Assembly: GCA_024693045.1 (NCBI GenBank)
Contig: JAILLQ010000057.1
Span: 1-62,423, forward strand
Reading direction: 5' to 3'
Length of the DNA: 62,423 bases
Source of the DNA: Treponema sp.
Lineage (GTDB): Bacteria; Spirochaetota; Spirochaetia; Treponematales; Treponemataceae
In this document: piece after piece, positions 1-7,306 of the stretch
How positions within the stretch are numbered: position 1 is the first letter of the stretch
Layout of the letters: every line of letters starts with the position of its first letter
Translations under genes and position numbers: made by a program
Notes under the pieces: generated by a model
The model's input: only the letters and a program-made list of their open reading frames with translations
Told to the model about the DNA's origin: nothing
Databases searched by the model: none

Positions 1-1086
1 TATGGGGTCTCGCTGGGAAAAATTGCGCTTATTCCTGCGGTATTTTTTATAACCCAATTGATTGTAGATATTATTTGTGTCAGAGCCGTGGATAAAATTG
101 GATACAGAAAATGTATTGTGACTTCCTGTCTTTGTTCTGCGGCGGGTCTTATTCTGCTTGCCTTCTTGCCCGAGTTTTTTTCAGATCCATATGTTGGAAT
201 TATCATAAGTGTTGTTGTTTATGCAATTGGAAGCGGTCTTGTTGAAGTCCTTGGAAGCCCGATAGTAGAGGCATGTCCATTTGAACATAAAGAAGCGGTA
301 ATGAGTCTTTTGCATTCTTTTTATTGCTGGGGCTCTGTGGGAGTTATTGTTATTTCTACTATCTTCTTTAAGTTTTTTGGCATGGGCAACTGGAAGATTC
401 TTGCCTGCATCTGGGCTGTGGTGCCTCTTTTTAATATCTATAATTTTGCGACCTGTCCGATTGAAGAGCCAAATAACGGCGAGAAGGGAATGGGCCTTTT
501 GGCTTTGTTCAGACAGCCACTTTTCTGGATTGCTATAATCCTTATGATTTGTGCAGGTGCTTCGGAGCTTTCTATGGCGCAATGGGCTTCGGCTTTTACA
601 GAATCTGCGCTGGGATTTTCCAAAAATATCGGAGATCTTGCGGGCCCTTGTATGTTTGCAGTTACGATGGGGCTCAGCCGAGCCTTTTTTGGCAAGTTTG
701 GTCCAAAAATAAGTCTTATGCATTTTATGATTTTTTCAGGGCTTTTGTGCCTTGCAAGTTATCTTCTGGCGTCTCTTTCTATTCTTCCGATACTGGGACT
801 TTTGGGCTGTATTATCTGCGGATTTTCGGTTGGAATTATGTGGCCGGGAACAATCAGTATCTGCTCTCCAAGAATCCCCAAAGGTGGAACTGCTCTATTT
901 GCAATGCTCGCCATGTCTGGAGATTTAGGTGGCGCTGCCGGTCCTGCTATTGTGGGAAATATTTCTCAAATCTTTGGCAACAACCTTAAGGCTGGATTAC
1001 TTGCGGGAAGCATTTTTCCTGTCGTTTTGATTTTGATGATTCTGGTGATTCCCGTTATTACAAAAGCAGAGGGAAAAAGCGTGTAA
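1..1086 (+). CDS. MFS transporter, 5' end outside window
   Basis: The reading frame is open from base 1 (19 codons precede the first internal TTG), so the true start lies upstream of the window. The visible 361 residues are strongly hydrophobic, with about ten membrane spans. A charged cytoplasmic loop (EEPNNGEKGMG) separates the two halves, as in the major facilitator superfamily. The C-terminal half carries glycine-rich helices (CGFSVGIMWPGTISI and GDLGGAAGPAIVG), typical of sugar/organic-solute MFS carriers. It is an inner-membrane secondary transporter; the substrate cannot be told. No terminator is visible after the stop codon, and the accessory scar starts directly behind it. Confidence 0.8.
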   Translation, partial: YGVSLGKIALIPAVFFITQLIVDIICVRAVDKIGYRKCIVTSCLCSAAGLILLAFLPEFFSDPYVGIIISVVVYAIGSGLVEVLGSPIVEACPFEHKEAVMSLLHSFYCWGSVGVIVISTIFFKFFGMGNWKILACIWAVVPLFNIYNFATCPIEEPNNGEKGMGLLALFRQPLFWIAIILMICAGASELSMAQWASAFTESALGFSKNIGDLAGPCMFAVTMGLSRAFFGKFGPKISLMHFMIFSGLLCLASYLLASLSILPILGLLGCIICGFSVGIMWPGTISICSPRIPKGGTALFAMLAMSGDLGGAAGPAIVGNISQIFGNNLKAGLLAGSIFPVVLILMILVIPVITKAEGKSV

Positions 1087-1280
1087 TAATATTACATATC
1101 TACCTTTTTTGTAACCAAAGCGCCCCAGTGCGGGCGTCCACATAACAAATCTTCCACCTATCCACAGTAACCTTTTCCCACTGCAAAAAGTGTCAGTGTA
1201 AGCTGAACTGTAGTCGGGGTAATTTCCATTATAGCTTACTTTTATAGCATTAGCCATTGGTTACACGGGTCCACGTAAGC
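1087..1280. other. non-coding or degenerate accessory sequence
   Basis: This is about 190 bases between the transporter stop and the integrase relic. A minus-strand frame is open here but runs into the antisense of the transporter, so it is not convincing as a gene. The base composition is more GC-rich than its neighbours, like the integrase relic that follows. No RNA gene or clear terminator was recognised. Confidence 0.3.
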
Positions 1281-1740
1281 TCACATTCTGTCTAAATGAC
1301 TCACTACTCCACCAGCGCCACGATTCAATACATGGGTATAAATCATTGTCGTACTTACATCGCTGTGGCCAAGTAGTTCCTGGATGGTGCGGATATCGTA
1401 GCCACTTTCCAAAAGGTGGGTTGCAAATGAATATCGGAAGGTGTGGCAGCTGGCTTTTCCGCCTTAGCGATGGGAAGGGCGCCGAAGGCGTACTGGGCAG
1501 GCTGAACTTGGGCAGACTGGCCAGTATGGAGCGACAGCGGAACCCTGGACGTAGCGACCCACGCTTGCGGGGGTAAGGCCCAGATTTTCAAAGCTTTATT
1601 TATTGCTGCAAACTTTTTCTTCAAACAATCCATGCCTGTTTACTTCAAATACCCGCCGTAACACCAGCCGATAGTCCCTTTTTTTATTGCCTTGCCGTCC
1701 CGGTCTTTTGCGCCGGGCTGGACTTAATAATTTTACCTAA
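1281..1740 (-). pseudogene. broken integron-type tyrosine recombinase (C-terminal relic)
   Basis: Reading the minus strand, roughly 1281-1463 encodes a clear tyrosine-recombinase C-terminus. It has a box-II HxxR ([19 protein letters not shown]), a GH motif ([12 protein letters not shown]) and the catalytic-type tyrosine in IYTHVLNRG, ending in a stop at 1281-1283. The THVLNRG...SHLD ending is characteristic of integron integrases (IntI group of XerC/D-like enzymes). Upstream the frame hits a stop, and the remaining ~280 bases are open only in other frames and contain GC-rich palindromic filler (for example around 1474-1500). There is no N-terminal core-binding domain. It is therefore a decayed relic, not an active integrase. 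Confidence 0.7.
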
Positions 1741-1775
1741 TTACGTCTATTTAGACACTCAGTTTTCCCAAAAGT

Positions 1776-2152
1776 ATGTGGACTATTTTGACTCGTACAA
1801 AAATCAGGAAATTATGTGATTTTATTCCTATACTGAGCGCAGCGAGCGTAAACCTTCTTGCAGATGCGAAACTTTGTATCCCAGTATTACCTGGTTTTGT
1901 ATATTTCATCAGTCATATACTACTAGACGGAATAAAGACAGAAGAATTATTTCAATCAGTGATCCAGGATGTCTAAACTATTGCCGCAAACAACAAGGAA
2001 TTACACGTCTTTGCAGTTCAGATTTCTCTGAATCCATTGAATCTGGTGCAAGAGTAGATGTATCGTTGACAGATGGTAGTGACTATTCAAAATTCTATGA
2101 TAATACGGTGTTGATTTCCACATTAAAAGATTTGTTTGGAGATGAATATTAA
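1776..2152 (+). CDS. small unknown ORFs, probably gene remnants
   Basis: Two overlapping plus-strand frames (1776-1976 and 1874-2152) are open. The second ends in a protein-like, acidic C-terminus (ESGARVDVSLTDGSD...LKDLFGDEY) that looks like the tail of a former gene joined to unrelated upstream sequence. Neither has a convincing ribosome binding site. A GC-rich repeat-like string (GAGCGCAGCGAGCG, about 1836-1849) sits inside. I do not recognise a family; integron-cassette or other mobile debris is plausible given the adjacent integrase relic. Confidence 0.25.
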
Positions 2153-2188
2153 TGTTGAAATTAAAAACTTTTTTCAAATAAAATTTCT

Positions 2189-2374
2189 ATGTGCCATTTC
2201 CTGACACTCTCATACTATATAATACATAGTATGAAAGTATTAAGAAATGGAAATATGTATAAGAAAGCAAGTTGGATTAAAGTAAATTTAAAAAAGATTT
2301 ATTGTTTAATTATTTGTGGAATTTTAGTTTTTTTTGATGTTTTATTTATGCTGAACAATTTATGCATCATGTAA
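2189..2374 (+). CDS. small hypothetical protein with one membrane span
   Basis: A 61-codon frame. An alternative start at the ATG at 2232 gives a 47-residue peptide with a Lys-rich N-terminus and one hydrophobic helix (IYCLIICGILVFFDVLFML). The inverted repeat at 2210-2234 precedes or overlaps the start, so a small membrane peptide with its own operator is possible. It could equally be spurious. No homologue is recognised. Confidence 0.25.
   Translation: MCHFLTLSYYIIHSMKVLRNGNMYKKASWIKVNLKKIYCLIICGILVFFDVLFMLNNLCIM
2210..2234. promoter_or_regulatory. perfect 9-bp inverted repeat, candidate operator
   Basis: TCATACTAT (2210-2218) and ATAGTATGA (2226-2234) are perfect inverted copies separated by 7 bases. 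The element contains a TATAAT-like string (2218-2223), so it could be an operator overlapping a -10 element. No U-rich tail follows, which argues against a terminator. Confidence 0.35.
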
Positions 2375-2392
2375 AGACTCTTCACTTTTTCA

Positions 2393-2641
2393 ATGAAATT
2401 TTCTAAAAATTCCATTACATTTATATGTATGGAAGAAAAGCCTGGCTGGAGTTACAGATTTATACCTTCTCTAAACATGCAGATTGCTATAAACGATACT
2501 AGCGGAATAATGTACACTGAAGATAAGATCAAGTACTCTGCAGAAGAACAGAAACTTCTCAAGACGGTTGACTATCAATTGCCTATTTCTGTTCACAGGC
2601 TCAAGAAATTTTTTAACGGCACAATTGTTTCTATCGGGTAA
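2393..2641 (+). CDS. hypothetical protein, 82 aa
   Basis: This frame closes just before a strong terminator hairpin, which supports expression. Composition is protein-like and soluble (MEEKPGWSYRFIPSLNMQIAI...EEQKLLKTVDYQLPISVHRLKKFFNG). The start is uncertain: ATG at 2393 or the internal ATG at 2429. No domain is recognised. It may be the surviving 3' part of a longer gene, because upstream sequence is degenerate. Confidence 0.4.
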   Translation: MKFSKNSITFICMEEKPGWSYRFIPSLNMQIAINDTSGIMYTEDKIKYSAEEQKLLKTVDYQLPISVHRLKKFFNGTIVSIG

Positions 2642-2660
2642 TTTTATTATCCCTTTCCTT

Positions 2661-2686
2661 AAAAAACCGCCAGATGGCGGTTTTTT
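2661..2686. terminator. bidirectional rho-independent terminator
   Basis: A6-CCGCC, a 4-base loop and GGCGG-T6 form a perfect hairpin with A and T tracts on both sides. It can therefore end the small plus-strand gene and the convergent minus-strand putP-like gene. Confidence 0.9.
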
Positions 2687-2700
2687 ATAAGACGAACTAT

Positions 2701-4266
2701 TTAGTCAGCCATTTTTTTATAAATTTCAAATTCTCTAAGCATTTCTGGATCTTTATTTTTGTCACAAAGAGAAACTATGATAGTTACTAAAAGACAAACA
2801 ATAAATGACGGAAGGATTTCGTAGATATCAAAAATACCACCATGAAGGTCATGCCATACAACATCTGTCACTCCCCCACAAATAAGACCGGCCACTGCTC
2901 CTTTTGAAGTTGTTCCCTTCCAGTAGAGGGCAAGCAAAATGAGAGGTCCAAAAGTTCCACCAAAACCAGACCAGGCAAAAGAAACAAGAGAGAAAATTGA
3001 ACTGTTAGGATTTAATGCAAGTAAAAGACCTATTAAGGCAATTACAAAAACAGAAATTCGACTTACAAAAAGAACCTGTTTATCGCTGGCATCTTTTTTG
3101 ATAAGCCCCTTGTAGATGTCCTGTCCAATTGCAGAGGAAGCAGAAAGAAGTTGAGAATCCGCAGTAGACATAGAAGCTGCAAGAATAGCACAAAGGAAAA
3201 GACCTGCGATAAAAGCTGGATACATTTTCAACATCGATTCACTAAAAATAGCTTCTTCTGTTCCCAATCCAAGAACCTTAATTCCTTCAAGGGAAACTTC
3301 TTTTGGATCAGCTCCAAGAAGGATTCCTTTATTAATAAGGTAAGCTGTTCCCAAAGTACCAATCAAGAATGTTCCAATGTATGAAATTACCATCCAGGAA
3401 ATACCGATACGGCGAGCAGTCTTGATTTCCTTATTTGAGCGGCAACCCATAAAGCGTACAACAATATGAGGCATTCCTAAATAACCTAAACACCATGCAA
3501 ATGCAGAAATTGCAGACAGAGGCGAAAAAGATTTGTTATTTATAAACTTTGTCTTTAAGATTTCGCCGAATTCTCCACTAACAGCTCTCTGTGTAAACTC
3601 GTTTACTTGATTAACTGAATTCGAAATTCCTCCTAAAGATACGAGTATTATAATAGAAGAAACTACGAAAGCTATAAAAATTAGCATTCCCTGAATAAAG
3701 TCAGTTGTACAAACGGCCTTGTAACCACCCAAAATTGTGTAGGAAAGAATAATCACAAATCCGATTGCAAGCCCTATATTCCAGTTTAGCCCGAATACAG
3801 AGCGGAAAAGTTTTGCACAAGCTACAAATCCGCTGGCAGTATAGATAGTAAAGAAAATTACAATAAAGAAAACAGAAACAATTGAAAGAACATGAGATTT
3901 ATCTTTGAATCGATTAGTTAGGAATTCTGGAATTGTAATAGAATCACCAAAAGCAATTGAACATTTTCTAAGTTGCTTTGCGATAAAAAGCCAGGCTATA
4001 TATGTTCCTGTAATCAAACCGATTGCAGTCCAAAAGGTTTCTCTAAAACCGCCGATGTAACAAAGACCTGGCAGCCCCATTAAAAGCCATGCAGACGAAT
4101 CAGAAGCTTCAGCACTTAAAGCTGTAACCCAAGGACCAACTTTTCTTCCTCCAAGAAAGAAATCTGACGCTGAATTATTACTTCTAGCGTTTCTAAGACC
4201 TACAAAAATCATAAGTCCTAAATAAAGTACAAATGCGATAATTTTCGCAACTAATGTGATTGACAT
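2701..4266 (-). CDS. putP: sodium/proline symporter family protein
   Basis: A 521-residue member of the sodium:solute symporter (SSS) family, of usual PutP length and with about 13 membrane spans. Signature segments include the N-terminal SDFFLGGRKVGPWVTALSAE, followed by SDSSAWLLMGLPG, which contains the sodium/substrate-site residues of PutP. Further on are YLGMPHIVVRFM and ASMSTADSQLLSASSA. It is predicted to take up proline with sodium across the inner membrane. I chose the ATG at 4266 because GGGGGA lies 5 bases upstream; a TTG four codons earlier is also in frame. The gene is monocistronic and ends at the bidirectional terminator 2661-2686. Proline specificity is inferred from family similarity. 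Confidence 0.88.
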   Translation of the reverse strand: MSITLVAKIIAFVLYLGLMIFVGLRNARSNNSASDFFLGGRKVGPWVTALSAEASDSSAWLLMGLPGLCYIGGFRETFWTAIGLITGTYIAWLFIAKQLRKCSIAFGDSITIPEFLTNRFKDKSHVLSIVSVFFIVIFFTIYTASGFVACAKLFRSVFGLNWNIGLAIGFVIILSYTILGGYKAVCTTDFIQGMLIFIAFVVSSIIILVSLGGISNSVNQVNEFTQRAVSGEFGEILKTKFINNKSFSPLSAISAFAWCLGYLGMPHIVVRFMGCRSNKEIKTARRIGISWMVISYIGTFLIGTLGTAYLINKGILLGADPKEVSLEGIKVLGLGTEEAIFSESMLKMYPAFIAGLFLCAILAASMSTADSQLLSASSAIGQDIYKGLIKKDASDKQVLFVSRISVFVIALIGLLLALNPNSSIFSLVSFAWSGFGGTFGPLILLALYWKGTTSKGAVAGLICGGVTDVVWHDLHGGIFDIYEILPSFIVCLLVTIIVSLCDKNKDPEMLREFEIYKKMAD

Positions 4267-4480
4267 TATGTCCCCCAAAAACTTTTTTTCCGTTAGGAGT
4301 TCTTTTCACTTAATTTTAAATTTTATGGAAAAAATATGCAATCCTGCCTTTCAAAACTTAAGTAGTAATTCATTTCTAGATTTTCGAGTCTTGTTATAAA
4401 ACTATTATTCTCACTTAAATATAATTTTTTCCTGCTAGACAAATAAAAGCAAAAGTGTTATCTTCCAATCACATTTATAG

Positions 4481-4524
4481 GCGCAGTTTATGATCCTCAA
4501 AACACTCCTGCGCATAATAAATCA
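4481..4524 (+). promoter_or_regulatory. candidate H-type pseudoknot leader upstream of VUT transporter
   Basis: A perfect 6-bp stem, GCGCAG (4481-4486) with CTGCGC (4508-4513), is followed by an A-rich linker (4514-4520). Loop bases TGAT (4491-4494) can pair with ATCA (4521-4524). This P1/L1/P2/L2/P1'/A-rich L3/P2' order is that of an H-type pseudoknot, as in preQ1 riboswitches, and the downstream gene is a queuosine-precursor-type transporter. The conserved preQ1-I loop sequence is not obvious and L2 is long (13 nt), so class assignment is open. The ribosome binding site (AGAGAGG, 4534-4540) follows 10 bases later. Confidence 0.4.
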
Positions 4525-4548
4525 AAATTCTTAAGAGAGGCTAGAATC

Positions 4549-5295
4549 ATGTCTACATTAAAAAAACGCATGGTACAGGAATTCACTGACATCAAAGTAC
4601 TTTTGCGTAACATTCCTTCCATTACAGTTACTGTTTTTATTTTAAGCGTTGTTTGTGCAAATCTTATGGCAAACAAAGAATTGTGCAACATTGGCTACCT
4701 GGCATTGGACTGCGGGTTTGCTTTCAGCTGGCTTATGTTCCTTTGCATGGATGTTATCTGCAAAAGATACGGACCTAAGGCTAGTATTGAAGTTTCAGTT
4801 ATTGCTTTGCTGGTAAACCTATGTGTCTGCGGACTCTTCTTTCTGCTTTCACTTACTCCTGGAAAATGGGGCGAATTTTATTCATTTGAATTAGATTCTG
4901 TAAATACAGCCCTGAATAACACATTTGGCGGAGCCTGGTATGTCGTTTTAGGAAGTGGACTTGCTTTTCTAACAAGTTCTGTCGTAAACGCCCTTCTTAA
5001 TAACTCCCTTGGAAAAAAATTGAAGAAGAATAACTTTATTGCATTTGCATTCCGCTCATACATTTCAACTATGATTGCTCAGTTTGTTGACAACTTTATT
5101 TTTGCAACTGTAGTTTCAAAAATCTTCTTTGGCTGGAACTGGACACAAGTTATTATCTGCTCTTTGATTGGAGCCGGCTGTGAATTACTGGCCGAAATTC
5201 TTTTTTCTGGTTTCGGTTGGAAAGTTGTAAAAAGCTGGGACAAGGACAATGTAGGAAATGAATATTTTTCTTACATGGACGAAAAAAGAGCATGA
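4549..5295 (+). CDS. VUT-family (queuosine precursor type) transporter
   Basis: A 248-residue membrane protein with about six spans, matching the Vut_1/YhhQ family. Family-type features are the N-terminal ANLMANKEL after the first helix, the LDCGFAFSWLMFLCMDVI segment and the late FRSYISTMIAQFVDNFIFATV helix. The family imports queuosine precursors (preQ0/preQ1 or queuine) for tRNA modification. The ATG at 4549 has AGAGAGG eight bases upstream. Its stop overlaps the start of the SDR gene by four bases (ATGA), so the two are translationally coupled. A candidate structured leader precedes it. Substrate specificity is inferred. Confidence 0.78.
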   Translation: MSTLKKRMVQEFTDIKVLLRNIPSITVTVFILSVVCANLMANKELCNIGYLALDCGFAFSWLMFLCMDVICKRYGPKASIEVSVIALLVNLCVCGLFFLLSLTPGKWGEFYSFELDSVNTALNNTFGGAWYVVLGSGLAFLTSSVVNALLNNSLGKKLKKNNFIAFAFRSYISTMIAQFVDNFIFATVVSKIFFGWNWTQVIICSLIGAGCELLAEILFSGFGWKVVKSWDKDNVGNEYFSYMDEKRA

Positions 5296-5972
5296 AAGTA
5301 GTAATTAGCGGAACATCTTCTGGAATGGGCAGAGAATGTGCCCTTAAATTTCTACAGATGGGACATGAAGTAATCGGGCTGGATCAGCATGAGGATACGA
5401 TTTCTTCTTCCCTACTTAATAATGAGAACTACAGGCACTTCATTTGCGATATAAGTGTAAAAGAAAGTCTTCCACAAATAGATGACGTTGAAATACTGAT
5501 AAACAATGCAGGTGTTCAAACAATGTCCAAAAGAGATATTGAAGTCAATCTTTTGGGAACTATGAATGTAACTTCAAAATACGCTTTTAACCCAAAGATA
5601 AAATCTGTCCTGTTTAATTCTTCTGCTTCGGCTCTAACTGGAAATGAATTTCCTGAATATGCCGCTAGTAAAGCAGGCGTAAACGGCTACATGAAACACT
5701 GTGCAATAAAACTAGCCAATGAATACAAGGCAACATGTAACGCCTTGTGTTTTGGTGGTGTAATCACAGAATTGAACAAAACTATTATGCAGGACAAAAA
5801 TCTTTGGAATTCTATCATGCAGGTAACACCACTAAAAAGATGGGCAAGCACAAAAGAAGTTGCAGAATGGATGTATTTTATGACCGTTACCAACACATTC
5901 TGCACTGGACAAGCCATTGAAATTTCTGGCGGAGAAAGAAACTGCGCAGATTTATTTGTATGGCCCGAGTGA
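5292..5972 (+). CDS. short-chain dehydrogenase/reductase (SDR)
   Basis: A 226-residue classical SDR. The Rossmann motif TSSGMG (TGxxxGxG type) is near residues 8-13. NNAG follows near 72-75 and marks the structural strand. The catalytic Ser-Tyr-Lys set is seen as FNSSAS, then EYAASKAG (YxxxK). A late ISGGE segment is typical of the family C-terminus. It should be a cytosolic NAD(P)(H)-dependent oxidoreductase. The substrate is unknown; coupling to a VUT transporter suggests a role with the imported compound, but this is inference. A strong terminator follows. Confidence 0.82.
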   Translation: MKVVISGTSSGMGRECALKFLQMGHEVIGLDQHEDTISSSLLNNENYRHFICDISVKESLPQIDDVEILINNAGVQTMSKRDIEVNLLGTMNVTSKYAFNPKIKSVLFNSSASALTGNEFPEYAASKAGVNGYMKHCAIKLANEYKATCNALCFGGVITELNKTIMQDKNLWNSIMQVTPLKRWASTKEVAEWMYFMTVTNTFCTGQAIEISGGERNCADLFVWPE

Positions 5973-6001
5973 TTTCATTGTAAAATCAAAAAAGAAACTT
6001 T

Positions 6002-6057
6002 AAACTGGTATTAACAATATTCTTTTGTTTTGAATATATATTAATACCAGTTTTTTT
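6002..6057 (+). terminator. rho-independent terminator after SDR gene
   Basis: AAACTGGTATTAA (6002-6014) pairs with TTAATACCAGTTT (6041-6053). An inner AATATTC/GAATAT stem lies between them, and a T run follows. Confidence 0.85.
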
Positions 6058-6110
6058 ATTACTCTAATCTCACTTATAAAACAATTTTACAACTTAAGTG
6101 TGAGGTTATT

Positions 6111-6941
6111 ATGGATAAAAGACTTTTAACTATTCAGGATATTTCATGTGTGGGACAGTGCTCTATTACAGTTGCACTGCCAATTATTTCAGCTTGCGGA
6201 ATCGAAACTGCAATTCTTCCCTCTTCTGTTCTTTCTAACCACACTGCAGCAGGTTTTCATGCCTGGACTTTTCATGATTTGACAGAAGAAATGCCAAAAA
6301 TTCTGGAACAGTGGTTAAAGGAATCAATTGATTTTGACGCCTTTTATACCGGCTATGTAAGCAAAAATCAAATTCCCTACATTTTAGAAATTATGGAAAA
6401 AGCAGCCCGTCCAAATGCAATAAGAATTGTAGATCCTGCTATGGCAGATAATGGCAAGCTCTACGCTGGTTTCGATGAAAACTTTCCTTCTGAAATGGCA
6501 AAACTAGTAAGCAAGGCTGATTATATACTGCCAAACCTTACAGAAGCTTCCTTACTCCTGGGAAAACCATATGTAGGTTCAGGATATGACAGAAACTATA
6601 TAGAAGAAACTATGAAAGATTTGTACAAGCTCGGTGCTAAAAATGTAATTCTTACCGGAGTTTCGTTTGAAGAAAATAAGCTGGGGGCTGCAATTTATGA
6701 TGGAGCTAATTACGATTACTACTTCACCGAAAAATTAAATGTTTCAATGCATGGAACAGGAGATGTATATGCTTCTGCTTTTGCCGGCTCACTTCTCCGA
6801 GGGAAAAGTCCAAAAGAAGCTGCAGCAATTGCAGCTGACTTTACAGTAGAATCAATGAAAAAAACTATAGACGATAAAAGTCACTGGTATGGCGTAAAGT
6901 TTGAAAAAGCAATTCCTCTATTGATTTCAAAACTAAATTAA
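6111..6941 (+). CDS. pdxY: pyridoxal/pyridoxine kinase
   Basis: A 276-residue ribokinase-superfamily kinase of the PdxK/PdxY type. Evidence is the N-terminal QDISCVGQCSITVALPI, the vitamin-site region SSVLSNHTAAGF and the DPAMADNGKLYAGF segment. NLTEASLLLG (the NxTE metal/phosphate motif) and the catalytic anion hole HGTGDVYASAFAG with its general-base Asp follow. It phosphorylates pyridoxal, pyridoxine or pyridoxamine to the 5'-phosphate in B6 salvage. GTGAGG upstream supports the ATG. It stands alone between terminators. The choice between pdxY and pdxK naming is uncertain. Confidence 0.85.
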   Translation: MDKRLLTIQDISCVGQCSITVALPIISACGIETAILPSSVLSNHTAAGFHAWTFHDLTEEMPKILEQWLKESIDFDAFYTGYVSKNQIPYILEIMEKAARPNAIRIVDPAMADNGKLYAGFDENFPSEMAKLVSKADYILPNLTEASLLLGKPYVGSGYDRNYIEETMKDLYKLGAKNVILTGVSFEENKLGAAIYDGANYDYYFTEKLNVSMHGTGDVYASAFAGSLLRGKSPKEAAAIAADFTVESMKKTIDDKSHWYGVKFEKAIPLLISKLN

Positions 6942-6967
6942 AAGTAAATAAGGTAATTTAAAATAAT

Positions 6968-6996
6968 TAAACCCACCGGCTATCCAGTGGGTTTTT
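6968..6996. terminator. terminator between pdxY and rpsU
   Basis: AAACCCAC pairs with GTGGGTTT around a short GC-rich loop region, with T-rich sequence on the plus strand and A/T-rich sequence on the other side. It can serve both convergent genes. Confidence 0.8.
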
Positions 6997-7010
6997 ACTC
7001 TTTAGAAGAA

Positions 7011-7217
7011 TTAGAATTCTTTCTTTTCTGCCTTGCGTCTCTTGTTCAAGAGTTTGCGTTCAAGGGTTGTTTTCTTCTGGTGAAGAGTAGCAGAAGGTTT
7101 AACAAAGTATTCACGCTTTTTGTATTCGCGAATGATGCCTTCTTTTTCAACCATGCGCTTAAAGCGTTTGATTGCTTTTTCAAGGTTTTCTGAATCGTCA
7201 ACTAAGATAGTAGCCAT
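7011..7217 (-). CDS. rpsU: 30S ribosomal protein S21
   Basis: A 68-residue basic protein with the full S21 pattern: N-terminal [22 protein letters not shown], then [16 protein letters not shown] and a Lys/Arg-rich tail. It is a small-subunit protein that supports mRNA anti-SD pairing. Start choice is secured by a very strong Shine-Dalgarno sequence, AAGGAGGTGA, about 11 bases upstream. It lies 90 bp downstream of addA on the same strand and may be read from that operon or from its own promoter in the gap. Confidence 0.95.
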   Translation of the reverse strand: MATILVDDSENLEKAIKRFKRMVEKEGIIREYKKREYFVKPSATLHQKKTTLERKLLNKRRKAEKKEF

Positions 7218-7306
7218 TTTTTTGTGTCACCTCCTTTTTTCCGGTGATTCCGTCAATGCGAGAAGTATATAAATTTTACAAACTAAATTCAATAGAATTC
7301 AAAAAT

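Noticed and set aside
997..1257. Minus-strand ORF of 86 codons
   Set aside because: Half of it is antisense to the transporter gene, with a His/Asn-rich shadow composition and no ribosome site.
4481..4524. Firm call of a preQ1-I riboswitch
   Set aside because: The conserved loop bases are not evident and loop 2 is too long; kept as a candidate only.
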